A stretch of 41,300 bases of DNA from CAZDDY01 sp964504455 (lineage in GTDB: Bacteria > Patescibacteriota > Minisyncoccia > Phycocordibacterales > UBA9973): contig CAZDDY010000003.1 in NCBI GenBank assembly GCA_964504455.1, forward strand, positions 1 to 41,300, written 5' to 3'. Shown piece by piece: positions 1 to 7,505 of the stretch (position 1 is its first letter; each line of letters begins with the position of its first letter). The translations under genes and the position numbers were made by a program. The notes under the pieces are model-generated. The model was not told the origin of the DNA and searched no databases. It worked only from the letters and a program-made list of their open reading frames with translations.

Positions 1-907
1 TCTTAATTCGAAAGAAAAGAAACATGAGGGTTGTTGCACATCCCATAATTCCTATGATCATCCAAAAGTCGTTTGGTTGACCAATGATTGGCATATGTAC
101 GACATTCATACCAAATATTCCTGCGATAAGTGTAAGTGGAAATATCACAAACGACATAAGGGTAAGTGTCTTCATTGTATGGCCTGTTTTAACTGAAAGA
201 AGGGAGTCGTTTGTGTCTCGTAGGTCATTTAGGATTTCCTTATGACCAGCAAGAAGTCTGTCAATTTTGTTATATTCACCTAAAATTGCAGTTGTGTAAT
301 ATGTATATGATTCACCGAAAAAATGAAGGGTTGTCTTCTCAAAAGACTCAAGTATTTCTCTGTGGAAACGCAGCGCTTGCTTGTAATCTATGAGATGTCT
401 GTTTATATTTGAGATTTTTTTGACCATACCACCTTCTTCGTTATGAAAAATTTTATTTTCAATTGAAATGAGCATGTCATTTAAGTTTTCCAAATCAATC
501 TCAACGTGCTTATAGAGCTCTTTTATGATCTGGTAAAAAAGTATACCTGCATGAAACTTAGAACTTTTCTTTGACAAGACTGAGTCAACTTCGAGTCTTT
601 TCGAAAGCTCGTGGAGTGCATTCACTGGTTCATAGTGAGCTGTGATAATGAAATCTTTTCCAAGTACTATATCAACTTCTTGGTCAGTTTTTATTTTATT
701 TGGTTTTCCTAGGCCTGTAGGAAAGTGGAAAATTGTATATATAATTTGGTCATATAAATCAACTTTTGACCTCACCGTCTCAGAAAGCAATTCGTCACAG
801 ACGACATTGGGAAGAGAGAAATCATGGAGCAGAGTTTCAGCTTCTTCTTTCGTCGGTCTTTCTAAATCTATCCAGGTAACTCCTTGATAAACATATTTTG
901 AAATCAT
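1..907 (-). CDS. corA: CorA-family Mg2+ channel (3' end at window edge)
   Basis: Translating the minus strand from an ATG at 907 gives about 302 residues with no stop before the window edge. A long, mostly helical soluble domain is followed near the C-terminus by a hydrophobic segment ending in GMNVVHMP, which carries the GMN signature of CorA/Mrs2 magnesium channels. A second hydrophobic segment ends in a basic tail (FFRIK) at the window border. CorA proteins are about 310-350 residues and usually stop just after such a tail, so only a few residues are probably missing. CorA forms membrane pentamers that let Mg2+ (or Co2+) into the cell. The gene is divergent from rplU. Its -10 (TATAAT) lies 7 nt before the ATG, so the mRNA should be leaderless. 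The family call is firm; the ion is inferred. Confidence 0.9.
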   Translation of the reverse strand, partial: MISKYVYQGVTWIDLERPTKEEAETLLHDFSLPNVVCDELLSETVRSKVDLYDQIIYTIFHFPTGLGKPNKIKTDQEVDIVLGKDFIITAHYEPVNALHELSKRLEVDSVLSKKSSKFHAGILFYQIIKELYKHVEIDLENLNDMLISIENKIFHNEEGGMVKKISNINRHLIDYKQALRFHREILESFEKTTLHFFGESYTYYTTAILGEYNKIDRLLAGHKEILNDLRDTNDSLLSVKTGHTMKTLTLMSFVIFPLTLIAGIFGMNVVHMPIIGQPNDFWMIIGIMGCATTLMFLFFRIK

Positions 908-914
908 GACTATA

Positions 915-943
915 ATTATACGCTTATATTCAAAAACAGTCTA
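915..943 (-). promoter_or_regulatory. corA promoter, leaderless
   Basis: On the minus strand TAGACT (-35), a 17-nt spacer and TATAAT (-10) are followed by 7 nt and then the corA ATG. A start 6-7 nt after the -10 would fall at or next to the start codon. Confidence 0.7.
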
Positions 944-949
944 TAATTA

Positions 950-978
950 TTGACTTTTTAGCTAAAATGGCATACTAT
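950..978 (+). promoter_or_regulatory. rplU promoter, leaderless
   Basis: TTGACT, a 17-nt spacer and TACTAT end 7 nt before the ATG at 986. The alternative in-frame ATG at 977 lies inside the -10 element and should not be transcribed. This decides the start of rplU and predicts a leaderless mRNA. Confidence 0.75.
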
Positions 979-985
979 GCGAGCT

Positions 986-1303
986 ATGGAATTTGCAGTA
1001 ATAAAAACAGGCGGAAAACAATACAAAGTCTCAAAAGGGGACGTACTTAGAGTTGAGAAAATTAAAGGTGAACATGAGACAGGGGACAAGATTACCTTTG
1101 ACAAGGTTCTGTTGGTGGATAATGGAAAAGATACAACAATAGGCACCCCATATATTGATGGTGCGACTGTAGAGGCTACAATAAGTAAAATTGGGCGTGC
1201 TCAAAAAATTATGGTTGTAAAATATAAGCAAAAAAGCCGATACCATAAGAAAAACGGCCACAGACAGCCATTCTTTGAAGTCAAAATTGAAAAGATAGCA
1301 TAA
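986..1303 (+). CDS. rplU: 50S ribosomal protein bL21
   Basis: The 105-residue product opens MEFAVIKTGGKQYKV, the classic start of bL21, and ends in the basic segment YKQKSRYHKKNGHRQPF typical of the family. bL21 binds 23S rRNA in the large subunit. I chose the ATG at 986 rather than the in-frame ATG at 977, because bL21 proteins begin right before the AVIKTGGKQY block and because 977 lies within the -10 box. In most bacteria rplU is followed by rpmA (bL27). Here the next gene is the convergent recR, and rpmA sits about 36 kb away, so the usual pair is split. A compact terminator follows the stop. Confidence 0.97.
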   Translation: MEFAVIKTGGKQYKVSKGDVLRVEKIKGEHETGDKITFDKVLLVDNGKDTTIGTPYIDGATVEATISKIGRAQKIMVVKYKQKSRYHKKNGHRQPFFEVKIEKIA

Positions 1304-1304
1304 T

Positions 1305-1325
1305 AAAACACCCGACGGGTGTTTT
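1305..1325. terminator. Bidirectional terminator between rplU and recR
   Basis: A 9-bp perfect stem, AAAACACCC and GGGTGTTTT, around a GAC loop is followed by T-rich sequence on the plus strand. On the minus strand the stem ends in a T-run after recR. The right arm overlaps the recR stop codon, so one hairpin serves two convergent genes. Confidence 0.85.
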
Positions 1326-1953
1326 ATTTTTGCTTTCTATTCTCTAAAGCATATTTTAGTGTTTCAGAATCAGCATACTCAAGCTCACTACCTGTAGAAA
1401 GACCTCGTCCCAAACTTGTTATTTTTACTTTGTTTGGGTCAAGAAGTTTCTCAAGCTGACTTCGTATATATCTATCAGTAAATTCTCCTGAAGGATTCAT
1501 AGAAAAGCCTAGGACAATTTCTTCGAGTTCATTAGTAGAAACTTTATCTTCAATTTTCTTCATTAGCTCAGTAAAACGAACATATGAAGGCAACTTTTTT
1601 TCAATGACAGGTATAAGCCCTCCTAGTACAAAATACGTACCCTGATAAATTTTACTTCTTTCAAGTGCCTCCATATCAACATCTTTCTCCACGATAAGGA
1701 GCACTGTCTTGTCTTTAGACTGGTCACTGCAAATTGAACAGATATTTTTTCCGGAATCTTTTTTTGTATAAAAACGCATACACTCTTTGCACTGCAATAC
1801 ATTTTTTTTTAATTCATTAATTTTCCTAATTAAACTTTCTGTATAGGCAGGTGACTGATACAGTAAAAAATAAACAAACCTTTTTGCTTGCCTTTCTCCA
1901 ATACCTGGAAAACGTTTAAACTGCTCGGTCAACTCTCTTATGAGTGCGTCCAT
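1324..1953 (-). CDS. recR: Recombination mediator RecR
   Basis: The 209-residue protein has the RecR layout. An N-terminal helix-hairpin-helix region contains FKRFPGIGERQAKRFVYFLL. A four-cysteine zinc finger follows (CKEC and CSIC, about residues 55-80), and then a Toprim-like domain (VLLIVEKDVDMEALE). RecR works with RecO/RecF to load RecA on gapped single-stranded DNA. Length matches the family (about 200). The gene lies 15 nt downstream of dnaB on the same strand and may be cotranscribed. A TATACT element at 1963-1968, 9 nt before the ATG, could add a near-leaderless transcript. The C-terminus overlaps the bidirectional terminator. Confidence 0.96.
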   Translation of the reverse strand: MDALIRELTEQFKRFPGIGERQAKRFVYFLLYQSPAYTESLIRKINELKKNVLQCKECMRFYTKKDSGKNICSICSDQSKDKTVLLIVEKDVDMEALERSKIYQGTYFVLGGLIPVIEKKLPSYVRFTELMKKIEDKVSTNELEEIVLGFSMNPSGEFTDRYIRSQLEKLLDPNKVKITSLGRGLSTGSELEYADSETLKYALENRKQK

Positions 1954-1962
1954 ACGAGCCTT

Positions 1963-1968
1963 AGTATA
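1963..1968 (-). promoter_or_regulatory. Possible internal -10 before recR
   Basis: TATACT on the minus strand lies 9 nt upstream of the recR ATG, in the dnaB-recR gap. No convincing -35 is seen, so it is only a candidate. Confidence 0.4.
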
Positions 1969-3351
1969 CTAGAATGTCCCAAAATCGGCATTTCCACCTT
2001 TTGTGAGGACTTCAAACCCTTTACTGTTTTCAACATCCAAAAATGTTCCTGTTTTTTCATCAAAATATAGTTCAGCTTTTCCAACAGGACCGTTTCTGTG
2101 TTTTTCAATTAAAATTTCAGCGATATTTGGTTTGTCAGAATTTTCATTATATTTGTCTTCTCGGTGAATAAACATAACAACGTCTGCGTCTTGTTCAATA
2201 GAACCTGAGTCTCGAAGATCAGAAAGTCTCGGTTTACCACCACGCGACTCAACTGCTCGAGAGAGCTGGGAAAGCGCTAAAACAGGAACATCTAAGTCGC
2301 GCGCGAGTGCTTTGAGTGATCGTGAAATTTCTGTGACTTGATTCACCATTGAGTCATAATTTTTTGAAGGCATCATAAGTTGCAAGTAATCTACAACAAT
2401 AAGCTTAAGCCCTTTTTCAACTTTTAATCTTCTGGCAAGAGATCTCATGCGTGCAATTGTATTGGATGGTTGATCGTCAATGTATATTGGTGCTTTGGAA
2501 AGCCTATCGAGAGCATCTCGTAAACTTGAAAACTCTGTGTCAGCATTTAGTCTTCCAGTACGAAGACTCCACGCGTTGACTCTTGCCTCAGCCGCAAGCA
2601 TACGATCAACAAGTTGTTGTGTGGCCATTTCAAGAGAAAAAACAAGCACTGGTGCATTATTTTTTGTAGCTGCTTTTCTTGCAATATCCAAAGCTAAGGT
2701 GGTTTTTCCCATAGAAGGACGTGCAGCCAAAATAATCAAGTCTGAAGGCTGGAATCCTGCCAAAAGACTATCCAAATTTGCATATCCAGTAGAAATGCCA
2801 CGAATGTCACCTTGATGCTCATGAAGATGCTCGATTCGAGTCCATGCTTCATCCAAATTATCTTTCAAGCTAGTGACTGCTTTACCTTTTGGAGAATTAC
2901 TAATATCAAAAATCTTTTTTTCTGATTGATCAATAACTTCTTCAACATTTTCTACAGAAGCATCCATCCCAAGTTCAGCAATATATTCACCAGCAGAAAC
3001 GAGATTACGGAGTACGTATTTTCTGTCTATGATATCCGCATAATATCGAACGTTTGTTGAAGCGGGGACATCTTGTGCAAGCTCAGAGAGATATGATGCG
3101 CCACCAGCTTGTTCGAGACGTTTGTCTTCAGTAAGCCTGTGAGTTATCGATAAGATATCAATAGGCTCGTGACGGAGAGCAAGCGTTTGCATCGCTTCAA
3201 AAATTATTTTGTGCTTACCCACATAAAAAGCATCAGAAACAAGTGTGCCTTCAATTTCATGTATTCCTTCTGGTCGAAGCATTATCGCTCCAAGCAATGC
3301 TCTTTCGGCATCAATGTTTTGTGGAGGTACTCTTAATTCCTTTCTTGTCAT
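1969..3351 (-). CDS. dnaB: Replicative DNA helicase DnaB
   Basis: The 460-residue product has the N-terminal DnaB domain (PPQNIDAERALLGAIM), a linker and a RecA-like motor. Walker A is ARPSMGKTTLALDIA, Walker B includes LIVVDYLQLM, and DLRDSGSIEQDADVVMFIHRE is the conserved C-terminal helicase motif with the arginine-finger region. DnaB is the hexameric helicase that unwinds the replication fork. Length is standard and no intein is present. The start ATG sits 6 nt after a TAGTAT -10 element, so the message should be leaderless. It is divergent from trpS and followed after 15 nt by recR. Confidence 0.97.
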   Translation of the reverse strand: MTRKELRVPPQNIDAERALLGAIMLRPEGIHEIEGTLVSDAFYVGKHKIIFEAMQTLALRHEPIDILSITHRLTEDKRLEQAGGASYLSELAQDVPASTNVRYYADIIDRKYVLRNLVSAGEYIAELGMDASVENVEEVIDQSEKKIFDISNSPKGKAVTSLKDNLDEAWTRIEHLHEHQGDIRGISTGYANLDSLLAGFQPSDLIILAARPSMGKTTLALDIARKAATKNNAPVLVFSLEMATQQLVDRMLAAEARVNAWSLRTGRLNADTEFSSLRDALDRLSKAPIYIDDQPSNTIARMRSLARRLKVEKGLKLIVVDYLQLMMPSKNYDSMVNQVTEISRSLKALARDLDVPVLALSQLSRAVESRGGKPRLSDLRDSGSIEQDADVVMFIHREDKYNENSDKPNIAEILIEKHRNGPVGKAELYFDEKTGTFLDVENSKGFEVLTKGGNADFGTF

Positions 3352-3357
3352 ACAAAG

Positions 3358-3363
3358 ATACTA
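3358..3363 (-). promoter_or_regulatory. dnaB -10 element, leaderless
   Basis: TAGTAT on the minus strand is separated from the dnaB ATG by six bases (CTTTGT). The -35 region is weak. Confidence 0.55.
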
Positions 3364-3419
3364 CCATGCCAAAAATGCAAAACTATCCTAAGTCGTGGGT
3401 AATGGTGTTTACAGAGTGT

Positions 3420-3432
3420 GTACAAGTTGTAC
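3420..3432. repeat. Inverted repeat upstream of trpS
   Basis: GTACAA-G-TTGTAC is a perfect 6-bp dyad with a 1-nt centre in the dnaB-trpS intergenic region. Its last base is 25 nt before the trpS -10 element, near where an activator or repressor could bind. A function is not shown. Confidence 0.4.
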
Positions 3433-3457
3433 TGCTGTATAAAAGCGCCTAATTTGC

Positions 3458-3463
3458 TATACT
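3458..3463 (+). promoter_or_regulatory. trpS -10 element, leaderless GTG
   Basis: TATACT is followed by TTTTTT and the GTG start of trpS at 3470. Transcription should begin at the start codon. No good -35 lies 16-18 nt upstream. Confidence 0.6.
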
Positions 3464-3469
3464 TTTTTT

Positions 3470-4471
3470 GTGAAAGATATACGAGTTTTAACAGGTGATA
3501 GGCCAACCGGAAAGCTTCATTTGGGGCATTTTGTTGGTTCGATACAAAACAGGATTAAGTTACAAGACGAAGCTACAAAAACTTTTTACATGGTTGCAGA
3601 TATTCAGGCACTCACTGATAATTTCTCAACACCTGAAAAAGTACGTATGAATGTTAAAGAAGTAATTCTTGATAATCTCGCGTGCGGCGTTGATCCAAAC
3701 AAAACATTTTTCTTTATACAGTCAGAAATTCCTCAGATTGCAGAGCTAACAATATTTTTTCTAAACCTGGTCACCGTTGCGCGACTCAAAAGAAACCCGA
3801 CAGTTAAAGATGAGATTCAACAAAAAGGATATGGGGAAAATGTTACTGCGGGATTTCTTATGTATCCAGTATCTCAAGCTGCGGACATTTTATTTTGCAA
3901 AGCAAATACCATACCAGTTGGAAATGACCAGCTACCAATGATTGAGCAAGTGAACGAGATTGCCGCTGCATTCAATAGGATATATGGAGAAACATTTCCA
4001 TATGTAAAAGCAACTATTTCTGATTTTGGAAGATTGCCAGGTATAGATGGTGGAGCGAAAATGTCAAAATCACTTAATAACGCAATTTTTCTCTCAGATA
4101 CAGATACTGAAATTGAAAAGAAGGTCATGCAAATGTACACAGACCCAAATCATATTCATGTAGATGATCCTGGAAAAATTGAAGGGAATGTTGTTTTTAC
4201 ATATCTTGATATCTTTGACCCAAAAAAAGAAGAAGTTGCTGAGCTAAAAAAACAGTATAAAAAAGGTGGGCTCGGTGATGTTATAATTAAAAAAAGACTA
4301 GTAACTATTCTCCAAGATTTAATAAGACCAATACGCGAAAAAAGAGAGGCGCTCGCTCAAGATGATATGTACATCGAAAAAATACTCGAAGACGGAAGAA
4401 AAGAAGCTGAGAAAATTGCTCAAAGTGTGATGAAAGAGGTCAGAGAAAAAATGCAAATAAACTATACATAA
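3470..4471 (+). CDS. trpS: Tryptophanyl-tRNA synthetase
   Basis: This 333-residue class I synthetase charges tRNA-Trp. GDRPTGKLHLGH near the N-terminus contains the HIGH-type motif, and AKMSKSLNN near residue 198 is the KMSKS loop. VGNDQLPMIEQVNEIAAAFN is a typical TrpRS helix. Length matches bacterial TrpRS (330-340). The GTG start is supported by homology, since the family starts just before the TG-RPTG motif, and by the -10 box that would place the transcript start on it. A small membrane protein follows after one base, so the two are probably cotranscribed. No T-box or trp attenuator is visible in front. Confidence 0.96.
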   Translation: MKDIRVLTGDRPTGKLHLGHFVGSIQNRIKLQDEATKTFYMVADIQALTDNFSTPEKVRMNVKEVILDNLACGVDPNKTFFFIQSEIPQIAELTIFFLNLVTVARLKRNPTVKDEIQQKGYGENVTAGFLMYPVSQAADILFCKANTIPVGNDQLPMIEQVNEIAAAFNRIYGETFPYVKATISDFGRLPGIDGGAKMSKSLNNAIFLSDTDTEIEKKVMQMYTDPNHIHVDDPGKIEGNVVFTYLDIFDPKKEEVAELKKQYKKGGLGDVIIKKRLVTILQDLIRPIREKREALAQDDMYIEKILEDGRKEAEKIAQSVMKEVREKMQINYT

Positions 4472-4472
4472 T

Positions 4473-4736
4473 ATGTGGTGGTGGATACTGGGAATTTTAA
4501 TAGGAATTTTTATACTCACAACTACTCATTTTGGGAGAATGATTTTTGTTGTTCTCATTGGACTCATATATTGGCCACTTAACTGGATGGTTGTTAATTT
4601 TGGTGCAAATGTGAATCCTCTCAAAAAAGATGAGAAGGTGCTTTTTTACGTACTATGGGCACTTTTCTCGCCAGTATGGATGCTGACAACTATCATCTCG
4701 ATACCGTATGAAGCGGTTCTTGAAAAAGCACACTAA
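4473..4736 (+). CDS. Small three-helix membrane protein, unknown
   Basis: The 87-residue product is dominated by hydrophobic segments at about residues 3-25, 28-47 and 58-80. They are separated by the short polar stretch NPLKKDEK, and the N-terminus is MWWWILG. It follows the trpS stop after one base, with no ribosome binding site, so it is probably translated by coupling. I do not recognise the family. A role in the membrane is all the sequence supports. The -35 box of the next transcription unit (T-box and aspS) overlaps its final codons. Confidence 0.7.
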   Translation: MWWWILGILIGIFILTTTHFGRMIFVVLIGLIYWPLNWMVVNFGANVNPLKKDEKVLFYVLWALFSPVWMLTTIISIPYEAVLEKAH

Positions 4737-4748
4737 ATTATATATATT
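4720..4748 (+). promoter_or_regulatory. Promoter of the T-box/aspS unit
   Basis: TTGAAA, a 17-nt spacer and TATATT predict a start near 4755, about 170 nt before aspS. This long leader contrasts with the leaderless genes around it and fits a riboswitch. Confidence 0.65.
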
Positions 4749-4754
4749 AATTAT

Positions 4755-4887
4755 GTAACTAAAGATCCGGCTGACACCGGGGAAGTTGAGGGAAGAAAGC
4801 ATTTGTGTGAGTAGAACCCTCCGTACTACGCGAAGTAGGAAATGAGTGCAAAGTAAGGTGGCACCGTCCCTGTCTAGGGGCCCTTAC
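4755..4887 (+). ncRNA. T-box riboswitch leader of aspS
   Basis: Positions 4853-4887 fold as a textbook T-box antiterminator. GTAAGG (4853-4858) pairs with CCTTAC (4882-4887). The invariant 7-nt bulge UGGNACC appears as TGGCACC (4859-4865). GTCCC (4866-4870) then pairs with GGGGC (4877-4881). In T-boxes UGGN pairs with the 3' NCCA end of uncharged tRNA; TGGC calls for GCCA, which fits the G73 of tRNA-Asp and tRNA-Asn. Upstream lie three short hairpins: CCGG/CCGG at 4767-4780 with GAC in its loop, GAGGG/CCCTC at 4788-4821, and CTAC/GTAG at 4826-4838. No canonical long Stem I is seen, and I cannot place the specifier with certainty. No U-tract follows, so control may be translational. The antiterminator is strong evidence; the remaining details are inference. 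Confidence 0.75.
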
Positions 4888-4924
4888 ATGTTTGAATTAT
4901 TAACCTAAACTTTATGCACCATAT

Positions 4925-6220
4925 ATGATTTCCTATATTCCTATTAAAGAACTCTCTTCACGAATTGGACAAAAGGTAACTATTGTCGGTTTTGTTCACG
5001 CATTGAGAGACCAAAATAAAATTGTATTCCTAAATTTAAGAGACAGAACAGGAATTGTTCAGTGTATATCTTTTCACACATCTGATTCATTTGAACAAGT
5101 AAAATCGCTCAGCTATGAATCTGTCATAAAAATTGAAGGTCAAGTAAAAGAAGCACCGCAAGCGCCAAACGGGTTTGAAGTTGATATAGAAAAAATTGAA
5201 ATATTATCGGTTGCAGCACCTGAACTCCCAATTCCAGTAAATATCCAAAAAGGTGGAGGTGAAATTGAACAACCGACGAGACTTGATTTTAGATGGCTTG
5301 ATTTAAGACAACCAGAAAAAACAAGAATATTTGAAGTTTGGGGTGAACTTGAAAAAGGTTTTAGAGCTTTTTGGGATGCAGAGCGGTTTATGCAAATTTA
5401 TACTCCTTCATTCATGAGCACTCCTTCAGAAACAGGAGCTGAAGTATTTGAGGTAAATTATTTTGAAAAAAAAGCATATCTAGCTCAATCTCCACAATTT
5501 TACAAGCAAATGGCGATTGCGTCAGGTTTCGAACGTGTATTTATGACTGGGCCTGTCTTTCGTGCAGAACTTTCTTTTACAACAAGACATTTAACAGAAT
5601 TTACTGGTTGGGACTTTGAAGTCGCATATATTGACTCACATCACGATATTATGGATCTTGAAGAGGGAATGATAATTTCTGGATTTGAATCTGTAAAAAA
5701 AGCGTTTCCAGAAATCTCAATCGAAATTCCAAAAAAAGGATTTCCACGAATACCTATTGCTGAAGTTAAAGATATTTTAGCAAAAAGAGGTATTGAATCA
5801 TCTGAAGAGCATGATCTTTCACCTGAAGAAGAAAGAGCGATTGCAGAATATGTAAAAGAAGTACACAATCATGATTTTGTTTTTATTACTGATTATCATA
5901 AATCGAAAAGTGCTTTTTACCACATGAGGTTAGAAGAAGGCTCAGATCGATCAAGGCGGGCGGATTTACTCTACCGAGGACTTGAAGTTACTACTCTTGC
6001 ACAAAGAGAACATAGACCTGAAATTTTGGAGAAGCAAGCTATAGAAAAAGGTATGAGTCTTGAAGCGCTTTCTGACTACTTAAACTTTTTCAAATATGGA
6101 TGTCCGCCACATGGAGGAGCTGGTATAGGTCCCGCTCGTTTTGTTATGAAAATGCTTGACTTACCAAATGTGAGAGAAGCCACATACTTACCAAGAGATG
6201 TGAAGCGATTAAACCCCTAA
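4925..6220 (+). CDS. aspS: Aspartyl-tRNA synthetase, archaeal type, probably non-discriminating
   Basis: The 431-residue class IIb synthetase has an N-terminal OB-fold anticodon domain (IGQKVTIVGFVHALRD). Its catalytic core includes motif 2 (FMTGPVFRAE, then TTRHLTEF) and motif 3 (GGAGIGPARFVMKML). The bacterial GAD insertion is absent and the length matches archaeal/eukaryotic-type AspRS. His25 (GFVHAL) and Pro81 (QAPNGFE) fall at the two positions that separate relaxed from strict enzymes in this subfamily; His/Pro is the pattern reported for enzymes that charge both tRNA-Asp and tRNA-Asn. Asp-tRNA-Asn would then need GatCAB, not seen in this window. A T-box leader precedes it. The stop shares one base with the scpA start. 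Confidence 0.93.
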   Translation: MISYIPIKELSSRIGQKVTIVGFVHALRDQNKIVFLNLRDRTGIVQCISFHTSDSFEQVKSLSYESVIKIEGQVKEAPQAPNGFEVDIEKIEILSVAAPELPIPVNIQKGGGEIEQPTRLDFRWLDLRQPEKTRIFEVWGELEKGFRAFWDAERFMQIYTPSFMSTPSETGAEVFEVNYFEKKAYLAQSPQFYKQMAIASGFERVFMTGPVFRAELSFTTRHLTEFTGWDFEVAYIDSHHDIMDLEEGMIISGFESVKKAFPEISIEIPKKGFPRIPIAEVKDILAKRGIESSEEHDLSPEEERAIAEYVKEVHNHDFVFITDYHKSKSAFYHMRLEEGSDRSRRADLLYRGLEVTTLAQREHRPEILEKQAIEKGMSLEALSDYLNFFKYGCPPHGGAGIGPARFVMKMLDLPNVREATYLPRDVKRLNP

Positions 6221-6951
6221 TGCCTACTGAAAATCACTACATTGTAAAAACACAAAGCTTTGAAGGTCCGCTTGAACTTCTTTTAGAGCTTATTGAAAAG
6301 CGAAAGCTTTTTATTAATGAAGTAAGTCTTAGTGAAGTCACCAATGACTACATTACGTATGTTAAACAACTTGAAAAATATAATTTCGCACTAGTTACTA
6401 GTTTTCTCATAGTTGCTGCAACTCTTATTTTAATAAAGTCTAAATCATTACTACCAACAGGTGAACTTACGGAGGACGAGACAAACGCTATTGGAGATCT
6501 AGAACTTCGACTTGAGTTGTATAAGATTTTCAAGGAAGCTGGTGTGGTTATCCAAAATATTTTTGGAAAAAAAATTATTTTTGGTACACAAAAAGTACAA
6601 AACTTCACACCTATTTTTACACCTGACAAAAAAATTACACAGACAATGTGTAAAAACATTATCGATAATATTTTGCAGTCGATTCCGGAAGATACCGCGT
6701 TGCACGAGGTAACAGTTCGCAAGGTAATGAGTATTGAAGAAATGATGAAAAACCTTACAGATAAAATTCAAAACATGGGAACCATGTCATTTACACATAT
6801 TTCAAAGCACGAAAATCCAGAATCTTACAAAGAAGCAAAAATATATACGATAGTATCATTTCTTGCTATGCTTGAATTGGTTAGAAATGGCTTTATAGAT
6901 GTATTACAAAACGAAAAGTTTTCAGATATGAGCATTAAAAAAATTGATTAA
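6220..6951 (+). CDS. scpA: Segregation and condensation protein A
   Basis: The 243-residue product shows the ScpA signature FEGPLELLLELIEKRKLFINEVSLSEVTNDY near the N-terminus, the helix ATLILIKSKSLLP, and a C-terminal winged-helix segment (TIVSFLAMLELVRNGFIDV). ScpA is the kleisin that bridges the Smc heads and recruits ScpB to form the bacterial condensin. The ATG overlaps the aspS stop codon by one base (TAATG), so translation is probably coupled. scpB follows after 5 nt, the usual gene order. No Shine-Dalgarno sequence is visible. Confidence 0.95.
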   Translation: MPTENHYIVKTQSFEGPLELLLELIEKRKLFINEVSLSEVTNDYITYVKQLEKYNFALVTSFLIVAATLILIKSKSLLPTGELTEDETNAIGDLELRLELYKIFKEAGVVIQNIFGKKIIFGTQKVQNFTPIFTPDKKITQTMCKNIIDNILQSIPEDTALHEVTVRKVMSIEEMMKNLTDKIQNMGTMSFTHISKHENPESYKEAKIYTIVSFLAMLELVRNGFIDVLQNEKFSDMSIKKID

Positions 6952-6956
6952 TAAAC

Positions 6957-7502
6957 ATGAATCTTGCACAAAAAATTGAAGGATATTTATTTTTTCTTGG
7001 TGAGCCCATAGACAAACACGACCTTGCTTCACTTTTTAAGGTAAGCGAAGATGAGATCCATACTGCCTTGAATGAATTGAAAGAATCTCTTCAACAAAGA
7101 GGTATCGTATTGGTTGAAAATCAGACAACGATTACTTTGGGCACCCACCCGGAGCTGGGTTCGTTTTTAGAGAAAATTCAAAAGGACTCTTTGGATAAAG
7201 ACTTAAGTAAAGCTGCTCTTGAAACGCTTTCGGTTATTTTGTACATGGATATGCCAACAAGAAGTGATATTGATTATATTCGAGGTGTAAATTCACAGTT
7301 CTCTCTTAGAATGCTCCTCGTACGTGGATTAATTGATAGGCAATTGCACCCAAAAGATAATAGAAAGTTTGTGTATCTACCCACAACTGATCTACTATCG
7401 TTTTTAGGAGTAGGCACAGTTCACGAGCTTCCAAATTACATAGATGTAAAAGAGAAAATCGCCCAAAAATTACAAAAACAAGAGGCGCAAGTAGTGGAAT
7501 AA
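6957..7502 (+). CDS. scpB: Segregation and condensation protein B
   Basis: The 181-residue product has the tandem winged-helix pattern of ScpB: KIEGYLFFLGEPIDKHDLASLF, then LSKAALETLSVILYMDMPTRSDIDYIRGVNS, then LLVRGLIDR. ScpB dimers bind the central part of ScpA in the Smc-ScpAB condensin. Length is typical (170-200). It lies 5 nt after scpA and 3 nt before the carboxypeptidase gene. It therefore links chromosome segregation to a wall-synthesis operon, which in most bacteria is a separate cluster. Confidence 0.94.
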   Translation: MNLAQKIEGYLFFLGEPIDKHDLASLFKVSEDEIHTALNELKESLQQRGIVLVENQTTITLGTHPELGSFLEKIQKDSLDKDLSKAALETLSVILYMDMPTRSDIDYIRGVNSQFSLRMLLVRGLIDRQLHPKDNRKFVYLPTTDLLSFLGVGTVHELPNYIDVKEKIAQKLQKQEAQVVE

Positions 7503-7505
7503 CAT

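Noticed and set aside
3352..3469. T-box or trp leader before trpS
   Set aside because: The predicted transcript starts at the GTG codon, leaving no leader, and no UGGNACC bulge structure is present.
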